In this document: positions 1 to 5,083 of the stretch, piece by piece
Numbering within the stretch: position 1 is the stretch's first letter
Layout of the letters: each line of letters begins with the position of its first letter
From: Pseudomonadota bacterium
Lineage (GTDB): Bacteria; Pseudomonadota; Gammaproteobacteria; Steroidobacterales; Woeseiaceae
Length of the DNA: 5,083 nt
Direction: 5' to 3'
Assembly (NCBI GenBank): GCA_022567775.1
Contig: JADFGH010000199.1
Span: 1 to 5,083 of the forward strand
Notes under the pieces: model-generated
Told to the model about the DNA's origin: nothing
Seen by the model: only the letters and a program-made list of their open reading frames with translations
The model's database searches: none
Made by a program: the position numbers and the translations under genes

Positions 1-526
1 GCCCCTTCGCCTGCTCCGGCGAGATGTAATCGATCGTGCCTGAACCGGATGCTTTCAGCGTTCGCAAACTGATTTTGGCGAATCCGAAGTCGGCCAGTTT
101 CAAACGGTTGCCTGGAAACAGGATGAAATTCTCCGGCTTGACATCACAATGAATTATTTTTTTCTCATGCGCATGTGCGAGTGCTGCAAGCGCCTGTTCC
201 GCAATTTCCAGTGCACTTGCCATCGATATCCGTCGCACGATTCGGTCTGCGAGTGACTCGGTGCCAAGTTCCATCGCGATGACAAATTTGCCATCGACAA
301 AACTGGCGTCCTGCACCTTCAGTATGTTCGGGTGATCGAGCTTGAATGCAACCTGCACTTCATGCAGAAAATCCTCGTGACTGATAGCGCTGCCCAGTTT
401 CGGAATTTTCAATGCAACCCGTGTTTTATGAATCGTGTCCAATGCGCGATAAACGTCCGCGAGCGGGCCTGACGCGATCCGTCCGAGAATTCGATACTTA
501 CCAAGCTTTTGCCGGGCGCGTAACAA
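1..526 (-). CDS. Hanks-type serine/threonine protein kinase, N-terminal part (C-terminus beyond window)
   Basis: Cytoplasmic protein kinase domain that would transfer ATP phosphate to Ser/Thr of unknown target proteins. I translated 175 codons before the window edge. Seen: a degenerate glycine loop (ASGPLADVY, residues 18-26), the ATP lysine in VALK (K40), helix-C glutamate E56, HPNIL (65-69), catalytic loop HCDVKPEN (126-133; D128, N133), DFG (146-148), and the GTIDYISPEQ activation-segment end (163-172). All catalytic residues visible so far are intact, but two glycines of GxGxxG are alanine, and HCD replaces HRD, making it a non-RD kinase. An in-frame TGA at 530-532 leaves TTG at 524-526 as the only sensible start, with GGAG 8 bases upstream; the short N-terminus before the loop is normal for the family. 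It lies 42 bases after the thiolase stop and is probably cotranscribed. Any C-terminal sensor or membrane segment is outside the window. Family certain; role unknown. Confidence 0.9.
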   Translation of the reverse strand, partial: MLRARQKLGKYRILGRIASGPLADVYRALDTIHKTRVALKIPKLGSAISHEDFLHEVQVAFKLDHPNILKVQDASFVDGKFVIAMELGTESLADRIVRRISMASALEIAEQALAALAHAHEKKIIHCDVKPENFILFPGNRLKLADFGFAKISLRTLKASGSGTIDYISPEQAKG

Positions 527-534
527 TCTTCAGG

Positions 535-538
535 CTCC
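535..538 (-). promoter_or_regulatory. Ribosome binding site of the kinase
   Basis: GGAG on the minus strand, 8 bases before the TTG codon. It supports TTG as the start where no ATG or GTG is available between the upstream in-frame stop and the kinase core. Confidence 0.55.
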
Positions 539-548
539 GTGCAGAGTT

Positions 549-561
549 GGGGTCAGACCCC
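549..561. repeat. GGGGTCAGACCCC palindrome in the thiolase-kinase gap
   Basis: A perfect 5-bp inverted repeat (GGGGT/ACCCC) around CAG. On the plus strand it is followed by GATTTTT (562-568), which looks like a small rho-independent terminator pointing against all the genes here; on the minus strand no T-run follows, so it should not end the operon transcript. From memory, this motif recurs in many proteobacterial genomes as a short dispersed REP-like element; that recollection is unverified. It fills much of the 42-base gap between thiolase stop and kinase start. Confidence 0.55.
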
Positions 562-568
562 GATTTTT

Positions 569-1750
569 CTAAACAACCTCGAACAGCCCGGCAGCGCCCA
601 TGCCGCCGCCGACGCACATCGTGCAGACCACGAATTTCGCGTTGCGCCGTTTGCCCTCGATCAATGCATGACCGACAAGCCGTGCTCCTGACATGCCGTA
701 GGGATGGCCGATCGAAATCGCACCTCCGTTGACGTTCAGAATTTCGTTCGGAATACCAAGCCGGTCGCGGCAGTAGATCACCTGAACGGCAAACGCCTCA
801 TTCAGCTCCCACAGCCCGATATCATCCATCGCAACACCGGTGCGTTCCAGAAGTTTCGGAACAGCAAACACCGGGCCGATGCCCATTTCATCGGGCTCGG
901 TACCGGCGACCGCGATGCCGCGATAGATGCCAAGCGGTTCAAGACCGCGCTTCTCCGCCAGCCTGCTGTCCATGACGACCGCGGCCGATGCGCCATCAGA
1001 TAACTGGCTGGCATTGCCAGCCGTGATGTTGCCGTCTTCAAAAACAGGCTTCAGACCGGCGAGGCCCTCCAACGAGGTTTGCGGACGGTTACCCTCATCT
1101 TTTTCCAGTGTCACTTCGTGGAAACTGATTTCTTTCGTTTCCTTGTCCATGACGCCTTTGGTTGTGGTCACCGCGACGATTTCGTCGTCGAATGCACCGG
1201 CTTCCTGAGCGGCCGCCGTTCGTTGCTGGCTCTGCAGTGCGAACTCATCCTGCTGCTCACGCGAAATGCCGTATCGTTTCGTCACCACTTCGGCAGTGTC
1301 GAGCATACTCATATATATGTCGGGAGCTGCCTCGAGCACCTTGGGATCCGCTGCGCGATAGCGGTTGTAGTGTTCGTTTTGCACAAGACTGATCGATTCC
1401 ACGCCGCCGCCTACAACTACTGACATGTTGTCTTCCAGTACCTGCTTGGCCGCAATTGCGATCGCCATCATTCCCGACGAGCACTGGCGGTCCACCGTCA
1501 TGCCGGGCACTGTGACTGGCAGACCCGCTGCCAGCAAGGACTGACGCGCGATGTTCTGGCCGCTCGACCCCTGCTGCATCGCGCAACCCAGGATGACGTC
1601 GTCGACTTCTTCCGGTGCCACACCCGCACGTTCCACGGCATGACGTATTGCGTGCGACGCGAGGGTCGGCGCCTCGGTGTTATTGAAAGCGCCACGATAC
1701 GCCTTGCCGATCGGCGTACGTGCGGTTGAAACGATGACTGCTTCTTTCAC
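569..1750 (-). CDS. Acetyl-CoA C-acyltransferase (3-ketoacyl-CoA thiolase)
   Basis: Cleaves 3-ketoacyl-CoA with CoA to acetyl-CoA and a shortened acyl-CoA, the last step of a beta-oxidation round; cytoplasmic. The 393-residue protein has the usual thiolase length and all the expected motifs: N-terminal [20 protein letters not shown], nucleophile C90 in [18 protein letters not shown] (114-121), [10 protein letters not shown] (245-254), NEAF (317-320), [11 protein letters not shown] with H349, and the second catalytic cysteine C379 in CVGGGMG. The start is GTG at 1748-1750: AGGAGG sits 6 bases upstream. A longer reading to 1780 would add ten residues inside the preceding gene and lacks family support. 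The gap to the dehydrogenase stop is 10 bases and the ribosome site overlaps that stop, so translational coupling is likely. It resembles degradative FadA-type thiolases more than PHB-type PhaA by overall impression; chain-length preference cannot be read from sequence. Confidence 0.95.
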   Translation of the reverse strand: MKEAVIVSTARTPIGKAYRGAFNNTEAPTLASHAIRHAVERAGVAPEEVDDVILGCAMQQGSSGQNIARQSLLAAGLPVTVPGMTVDRQCSSGMMAIAIAAKQVLEDNMSVVVGGGVESISLVQNEHYNRYRAADPKVLEAAPDIYMSMLDTAEVVTKRYGISREQQDEFALQSQQRTAAAQEAGAFDDEIVAVTTTKGVMDKETKEISFHEVTLEKDEGNRPQTSLEGLAGLKPVFEDGNITAGNASQLSDGASAAVVMDSRLAEKRGLEPLGIYRGIAVAGTEPDEMGIGPVFAVPKLLERTGVAMDDIGLWELNEAFAVQVIYCRDRLGIPNEILNVNGGAISIGHPYGMSGARLVGHALIEGKRRNAKFVVCTMCVGGGMGAAGLFEVV

Positions 1751-1756
1751 GATGGT

Positions 1757-1762
1757 CCTCCT
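1757..1762 (-). promoter_or_regulatory. Ribosome binding site deciding the thiolase GTG start
   Basis: A perfect AGGAGG on the minus strand, 6 bases before GTG (1748-1750). Its first two bases fall within the TAG stop of the dehydrogenase (1761-1763), so ribosomes finishing the upstream gene terminate on the next start site. Confidence 0.85.
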
Positions 1763-2681
1763 ACCTGATCTCGACACCAAGCGCCGCGGCAGCCTTGCCT
1801 ATGTGCTTCGTGGTTTGTTCGCTGCCTACCTGCAACTCGACCTGGCCCTCGGTATTCGCGATCTGCTCCCAGGCTGCAGCAATATGTTCGGCGTCACGCT
1901 GGTCTTCGGGTAGAAAAATCCCAGGCGTTTCCTGGATGACAACCCTTGCATACACGCCGGCACCTGCTGCGATGATTTGCCGGTTCGGCGCATCTTCGCT
2001 TGCCATGAATATGACCGCGGGTGTAACTGCCTCCGGTTGCAGCATTGCGAGAATATGTTCCGGCATAATATTTTCAGTCATGCGCGTGGCCGCAATCGGC
2101 GACAATGCGTTGACTTTGATTCCATATTTCTGGCCCTCGAGCCACAATGCGTTCATGAAGCCCACGAGGCCCATTTTCGCGGCACCATAGTTTGTTTGAC
2201 CGAAATTGCCGTAGATCCCGCTCGACGATGATGTCAGGACGATGCGGCCATACTCCTGCTCGCACATCTTGTCCCAGACGGCCTTGGTGCAATTGACCGA
2301 GCCATACAGATGCACATTGACGACGGCAGCAAAGTCGGCCAGATCCATCTTGCCAAAGGTCTTGTCGCGCAGGATACCCGCGTTGTTCACGAGTACGTCC
2401 ACGCGGCCCCATTTATCGATGGCTGCGGACACCATCGCCTCAACCTGACTGTAGTCCGTAACATTGGCGCCGTTCGCCATCGCATCACCGCCCTCAGCCT
2501 CGATTTGCGCAACGACTTCGCGAGCGGCGTCGCTCCCCTCGCCGGTGCCATCGAGACTCCCGCCGAGATCGTTTACGACCACGCGTGCGCCGCGGCGTGC
2601 GAATTCCAGTGCATGACACTTGCCGAGACCATGACCGGAACCGGTAACAATCACCACCTGATCGTCAAATCGAATGCTCAA
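1761..2681 (-). CDS. MFE-2/HSD17B4-like short-chain dehydrogenase, probable (3R)-hydroxyacyl-CoA dehydrogenase
   Basis: Likely oxidises (3R)-hydroxyacyl-CoA to 3-ketoacyl-CoA with NAD+, supplying the neighbouring thiolase. The 306-residue protein has the Rossmann motif TGSGHGLG (13-20), NDLGG (37-41), NNAGILRD (99-106), and the catalytic triad S152, Y165, K169 in the segment [31 protein letters not shown] and [11 protein letters not shown] are characteristic of the dehydrogenase domain of peroxisomal multifunctional enzyme type 2, and the roughly 60-residue tail after the SDR core also resembles the extension found there. D38 after the second strand fits NAD rather than NADP. Start is TTG at 2679-2681 with AAGGA 7 bases upstream. 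The gap to the hydratase stop is 23 bases. No hydratase or SCP2 domain is fused; the hydratase is the separate gene just upstream. A steroid or other secondary-alcohol substrate remains possible. Confidence 0.9.
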   Translation of the reverse strand: MSIRFDDQVVIVTGSGHGLGKCHALEFARRGARVVVNDLGGSLDGTGEGSDAAREVVAQIEAEGGDAMANGANVTDYSQVEAMVSAAIDKWGRVDVLVNNAGILRDKTFGKMDLADFAAVVNVHLYGSVNCTKAVWDKMCEQEYGRIVLTSSSSGIYGNFGQTNYGAAKMGLVGFMNALWLEGQKYGIKVNALSPIAATRMTENIMPEHILAMLQPEAVTPAVIFMASEDAPNRQIIAAGAGVYARVVIQETPGIFLPEDQRDAEHIAAAWEQIANTEGQVELQVGSEQTTKHIGKAAAALGVEIR

Positions 2682-2688
2682 TGTTGAT

Positions 2689-2693
2689 TCCTT
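2689..2693 (-). promoter_or_regulatory. Ribosome binding site deciding the dehydrogenase TTG start
   Basis: AAGGA on the minus strand, 7 bases before TTG (2679-2681). It lies in the 23-base gap after the hydratase stop. The next in-frame alternatives would cut into the Rossmann fold, so TTG is favoured. Confidence 0.65.
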
Positions 2694-2704
2694 TTTATCG
2701 TTAT

Positions 2705-3163
2705 TTATTGAAGAATAAAGAGGCTCAGTATTTCTGCGACGAGTGCGGGTTTTTCCTCGCCCTTGATCTCGATCGTCACTCTGGTCTTCGTCAGGATCTG
2801 ACCGGGTGCCTTTTCACCGACCGACATTAGCATCGCCTGCGCGCGGATTTCGCTGTTTACCTTTACCGGCTGCAGATAACGAATTTTATCGGATCCATAA
2901 TTAAGCGTCATGACCACATTTTCCGGACGGATCGAACACTCGCCAAGAAAATGAGAAATCAGCGACATCGTCAGATAGCCATGCGCAATCGTCGAGCCGA
3001 ACGGTGTCTGCGCAGCCTTCTCCTCGTCTACATGAATAAACTGATGATCCATCGTGGCATCTGCGAAGGTATTGATCATTTTTTGATCGATGCGTACCCA
3101 TGCGGACGGCTCGAGGGGCTGGTCGACATATTCCTGTAATTCTTCTTTTGACACTGTCAACAT
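2705..3163 (-). CDS. Single-hot-dog MaoC-family (R)-specific enoyl-CoA hydratase
   Basis: Predicted to hydrate trans-2-enoyl-CoA to (3R)-hydroxyacyl-CoA, the substrate for the dehydrogenase encoded next. The 152-residue protein is one MaoC hot-dog domain. The catalytic pair is D39 and H44 in ATMDHQFIHVDEEKA (36-50), followed by FGSTIAHGYLT (55-65) over the central helix and LNYGSDKIRYLQPV (87-100). It strongly recalls mycobacterial Rv0130 (HtdZ), a single-domain (R)-hydratase, by remembered sequence rather than a search. Start is ATG at 3161-3163: reading back in frame to a TAA in the repeat region shows no other ATG, GTG or TTG. No strong Shine-Dalgarno precedes it, so initiation may be weak. 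It is 222 bases from the glpK stop, so it may have its own promoter or be regulated through the intervening repeats. A NodN-type label would refer to the same family. Confidence 0.9.
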   Translation of the reverse strand: MLTVSKEELQEYVDQPLEPSAWVRIDQKMINTFADATMDHQFIHVDEEKAAQTPFGSTIAHGYLTMSLISHFLGECSIRPENVVMTLNYGSDKIRYLQPVKVNSEIRAQAMLMSVGEKAPGQILTKTRVTIEIKGEEKPALVAEILSLFILQ

Positions 3164-3220
3164 GACGCTGCAGCTTGTTCCGAAGGCGGGCTGCCAAGTG
3201 TACAGGGAGATCAGAAATTG

Positions 3221-3256
3221 CGAAAACCCGAATGGTGCCGAAAACCCGAATGGTGC
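3221..3256. repeat. Two perfect 18-bp tandem copies upstream of the hydratase
   Basis: The unit CGAAAACCCGAATGGTGC occurs at 3221-3238 and 3239-3256 with no mismatch. The end of the second copy runs directly into the inverted-repeat arm at 3252. The unit length is a multiple of three, but the minus-strand frame through it has no start codon, so I read it as noncoding leader or intergenic DNA. Confidence 0.9.
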
Positions 3257-3344
3257 CGGTGGTAGCTTTATAGCTTAATGCACTTCTTGGGCCGCCGCTG
3301 CCAAAGAGCCGCAAGCAATAAGCTATAAAGCTACCACCGGCACC
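3252..3344. repeat. Long inverted repeat (arms 3252-3281 and 3315-3344)
   Basis: The arm at 3252-3277 is the exact reverse complement of 3319-3344 (26 bp); the match continues to 3281/3315 with one mismatch, giving 29 of 30 pairs. The 33-base loop contains a smaller imperfect pairing of TCTTGG with CCAAAGA. In the minus-strand RNA this would form a very stable hairpin between glpK and the hydratase. No T-run follows the downstream arm, so it is not a classic intrinsic terminator. It could stabilise mRNA ends, attenuate expression, or be a remnant of a small palindromic element. Confidence 0.85.
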
Positions 3345-3383
3345 GTACTCAAGCAATAAGCTATAAAGCTACCACCGGCACCG
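3312..3383. repeat. Two identical 34-bp direct repeats with a 4-bp spacer
   Basis: Copies lie at 3312-3345 and 3350-3383, separated by TACT; both read CAAGCAATAAGCTATAAAG followed by CTACCACCGGCACCG. Both carry the 26-bp sequence that is complementary to the single inverted arm at 3252-3277, so two mutually exclusive hairpins are possible. There are only two copies with 4 bases between them, so this is not a CRISPR array. The right copy ends 2 bases from the glpK stop codon. Confidence 0.9.
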
Positions 3384-3401
3384 GACTACGGCACCGAACT
3401 A
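3376..3401. repeat. 13-bp tandem repeat spanning the glpK stop codon
   Basis: CGGCACCGGACTA (3376-3388) and CGGCACCGAACTA (3389-3401) match at 12 of 13 bases. The glpK stop TAG (3386-3388) is the end of the first unit, and the last four residues of GlpK, SSVP, are read from the second. The first unit overlaps the end of the 34-bp repeat, so the end of glpK belongs to the same repeat cluster. Confidence 0.75.
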
Positions 3402-4873
3402 CGCACCCGCGCAACCGCGTCCTGCCAACCCCGGTAGAGCGCATTTCTCTGGTCATCCGGCATCTGCGGCTCGAATACGCGGTCGCTGGCCCACAAATCG
3501 GCAATTGCGTCGGTAGATGCAAAAACTCCGCTGCCGAGACCTGCCAGGAACGCCGCACCGAGCACCGTTGACTCGACATTGACCGGACGTTCTACGGTCA
3601 CATTGACCATATCGGCCAGGAATTGCAGGAACCAGTCATTGGCAACCATGCCGCCGTCGACGCGGATTACGCTAGGGTGCATTCCGTCATCAGACATTGC
3701 GTTGACCAGATCCTTGGTCTGATAGGCAACCGCCTGTAGCGTCGCGGTGACAATTTCATTGATGCCGCTGTCCCGGGACAGCCCCAGGATCGCGCCACGT
3801 GCCTTGGGATCCCAGTACGGTGCGCCAAGTCCGGCAAATGCGGGCACAACATGAACATGTTCGACGATGCCGGTCGCTTCCGCGATCGCTTGTGTGTCCG
3901 GCGCAGACTCGATGATCCGGAGTTGATCGCGCAGCCACTGAATCGCTGATCCGGCGACGAAGATACTGCCTTCGATGCCAAAAGTTGTTTTGCCATCGAG
4001 GCGGTAGGCAACCGTTGTGAGTAAATTATGCTTCGAGCGCACAGCGTCTTGGCCAGTATTGGCAATCACGAAGCATCCGGTCCCGTAGGTACTTTTTGTC
4101 GCGCCGGTCTGAAACCCCGCCTGGCCAATCAGTGCCGCCTGCTGATCACCGGCGATGCCACAGATTGGTATCTGCGCGCCGAGGACGGATTGATCAGTAA
4201 CACCGAAATCATCGGCGCAGTCCTTCACCTCTGGCAGCAGCGACTCCGGGACATCGAATAATTCCAGCAACTCCCGGTCCCACTCCTGAGTATGAATGTT
4301 GAAGAGCAAAGTACGTGACGCATTGCTTGCGTCCGTCGCATGGACGCGACCGCCGGTCAGGCGCCACAGCAGAAAACAATCAATCGTGCCAAAAGCCAGC
4401 TGTCCATTCTCAGCCCGTTGCCGTGCATTTGCCACATTCTCGAGAATCCAGGCGATTTTGGTTGCGGAAAAGTAGGGGTCAAGGCGTAACCCGGTTTTTT
4501 GAGTCACTGATTCTTCGGCGCCCTTATCCTTTAGTTTTTGACAGTAGTCGGCCGTGCGTCGATCCTGCCATACGATTGCATGGTGCACACACTCGCCGGA
4601 TTTGCGGTCCCAGATCAGCGTTGTCTCTCGTTGATTGGTAATACCGAGGCCCGCATAATTTTTGACATCAGCAGCAGCCAGAGATTTTCTTGTAACCTCT
4701 AGTACCGAATTCCAGATTACCTCGGGATCGTGTTCAACCCATCCGGGCTGCGGAAACTCCTGCGGAAACTCCTGCTGAGCGCTTGCAACGACGGCCGCGT
4801 TTTGATCAAAGACAACGACACGGCTGCTGCTGGTACCCTGATCGATGGCCATCAGGTATTGCGACGCACTCAA
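3386..4873 (-). CDS. glpK: Glycerol kinase GlpK
   Basis: Phosphorylates glycerol with ATP to sn-glycerol 3-phosphate, trapping it in the cytoplasm for catabolism or lipid synthesis. The 495-residue FGGY-family protein is close to the usual 500. Seen: N-terminal phosphate loop IDQGTSSSR (10-18; D11), [10 protein letters not shown] (41-50), glycerol-binding R82/E83 in TNQRET, Y134 in DPYFSATK within the FGGY signature, catalytic D243 in [14 protein letters not shown] (262-266), and the C-terminal [15 protein letters not shown] and [10 protein letters not shown] segments. The loop corresponding to the E. coli GGKGGTR fructose-bisphosphate site is shorter and reads SVLGAQ, so that allosteric control is probably absent. 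Start is TTG at 4871-4873 with GGAG 7 bases upstream; the ATG seven codons later lacks a ribosome site. It begins 1 base after the thioesterase stop. The final SSVP tail is encoded by repeat DNA. Confidence 0.97.
   Translation of the reverse strand: MSASQYLMAIDQGTSSSRVVVFDQNAAVVASAQQEFPQEFPQPGWVEHDPEVIWNSVLEVTRKSLAAADVKNYAGLGITNQRETTLIWDRKSGECVHHAIVWQDRRTADYCQKLKDKGAEESVTQKTGLRLDPYFSATKIAWILENVANARQRAENGQLAFGTIDCFLLWRLTGGRVHATDASNASRTLLFNIHTQEWDRELLELFDVPESLLPEVKDCADDFGVTDQSVLGAQIPICGIAGDQQAALIGQAGFQTGATKSTYGTGCFVIANTGQDAVRSKHNLLTTVAYRLDGKTTFGIEGSIFVAGSAIQWLRDQLRIIESAPDTQAIAEATGIVEHVHVVPAFAGLGAPYWDPKARGAILGLSRDSGINEIVTATLQAVAYQTKDLVNAMSDDGMHPSVIRVDGGMVANDWFLQFLADMVNVTVERPVNVESTVLGAAFLAGLGSGVFASTDAIADLWASDRVFEPQMPDDQRNALYRGWQDAVARVRSSVP
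4749..4774. repeat. 12-bp tandem repeat inside glpK
   Basis: TGCGGAAACTCC occurs twice in a row (4749-4760, 4761-4772), followed by TG. It encodes EFPQEFPQ near residues 35-42 of GlpK. The E. coli enzyme has the same length here (REFEQIYPK by memory), so this is not a length-changing insertion; it may be convergence of codons or local gene conversion. Confidence 0.7.
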
Positions 4874-4874
4874 C

Positions 4875-5083
4875 TTAAGGCTCCGGATTCATGGTGTAGA
4901 TCGGTTTCCGGATATTCATTTGTTTGCCGGCCTCCTCAGGATATGCCTGCTGCGCCTGGCCAGCCGAATAAGCCGCGAGTTTCGCCAGAATCGAATCCGG
5001 CCACGGACTCACACGCCGCTTTTCCAGATCGACGTGCAGGTTCATCCACTCGGCGGTCGCCGCCAGAAAATCCTTCTCCGCAT
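4875..5083 (-). CDS. Hot-dog acyl-CoA thioesterase, C-terminal 68 residues (start beyond window)
   Basis: The minus-strand reading ends at TAA (4875-4877) and encodes 68 residues without a stop to the window edge. The segment [20 protein letters not shown] followed by a helix ([16 protein letters not shown]) resembles the last beta strand and C-terminal helix of 4HBT/YbgC-type thioesterases, which hydrolyse acyl-CoA to free acid and CoA in the cytoplasm. The final 20 or so residues (after YPEEAGKQ) are a tail I do not recognise. The catalytic region is outside the window, so activity cannot be judged. It ends 1 base before the glpK start codon, so the two are almost certainly one transcript. 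It was left out of simple ORF calling because its start is not visible. Alternative: another hot-dog protein such as a hydroxybenzoyl-CoA thioesterase relative. Confidence 0.75.
   Translation of the reverse strand, partial: AEKDFLAATAEWMNLHVDLEKRRVSPWPDSILAKLAAYSAGQAQQAYPEEAGKQMNIRKPIYTMNPEP
4881..4884 (-). promoter_or_regulatory. Ribosome binding site deciding the glpK TTG start
   Basis: GGAG on the minus strand, 7 bases before TTG (4871-4873), lying within the last codons of the thioesterase gene. The downstream in-frame ATG has no comparable site, which favours TTG and coupled translation with the thioesterase. Confidence 0.65.

Noticed and set aside
412..732. Plus-strand reading opposite kinase and thiolase
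   Set aside because: Arginine- and proline-rich shadow with no family resemblance; the opposite strand carries two well-supported genes.
1751..1780. Longer thiolase N-terminus starting at 1780
   Set aside because: The extra ten residues overlap the dehydrogenase gene, lack family similarity, and the AGGAGG site fits the GTG at 1750.
3257..3281. Candidate promoter with a TATAAA -10 box in the inverted-repeat arm, upstream of the hydratase
   Set aside because: A good -10 match (minus strand at 3267-3272) but no -35 box at 16-18 bases; the nearest TTGGCA is 26 bases away.
3252..3344. Intrinsic terminator after glpK
   Set aside because: Stable stem, but no run of T after the downstream arm on the minus strand.
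2901..3356. Minus-strand reading of 151 codons across the repeats and the hydratase gene
   Set aside because: It is out of frame with the hydratase over most of its length, low in recognisable motifs, and its repeated TIRVFG peptide only mirrors the 18-bp tandem DNA repeat.
3312..3383. Possible CRISPR array from two identical 34-bp repeats
   Set aside because: Only two copies with a 4-bp spacer, and a third copy is inverted; no cas genes.

Overview
The window holds six minus-strand genes in one tightly packed cluster; two run off the window edges. Moderate GC content, strong AGGAGG/GGAG ribosome sites, operonic acyl-CoA enzymes and a Hanks-type kinase suggest a proteobacterium, possibly a marine or environmental gammaproteobacterium. 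That placement is an impression from protein style and was not tested.

In transcription order (right to left): the C-terminal end of a hot-dog acyl-CoA thioesterase (4875-5083, start outside the window); glycerol kinase glpK (3386-4873), starting 1 base after the thioesterase stop; a 222-base intergenic stretch (3164-3385) filled with short direct, tandem and inverted repeats; a single-hot-dog MaoC-type (R)-enoyl-CoA hydratase (2705-3163); an MFE-2/HSD17B4-like short-chain dehydrogenase (1761-2681); an acetyl-CoA C-acyltransferase (thiolase, 569-1750), whose ribosome site overlaps the dehydrogenase stop; a small GGGGTCAGACCCC palindrome; and the N-terminal 175 residues of a serine/threonine protein kinase (1-526, end outside the window).

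The hydratase, dehydrogenase and thiolase together provide the last three steps of beta-oxidation through the (R)-3-hydroxyacyl-CoA isomer, like peroxisomal multifunctional enzyme 2 but on separate polypeptides. With a thioesterase and glycerol kinase upstream, the cluster can take up both halves of an acylglycerol: acyl chains and glycerol. No acyl-CoA dehydrogenase, lipase, glycerol-3-phosphate dehydrogenase or transporter lies in the window.

Four of the five visible gene starts are not ATG (TTG for kinase, dehydrogenase and GlpK; GTG for thiolase), three of them forced or well supported by ribosome-site spacing. I see no mobile-element gene, RNA gene, CRISPR array or clear novel system. 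The least explained sequence is the repeat cluster at 3221-3401, which also encodes the last residues of GlpK.
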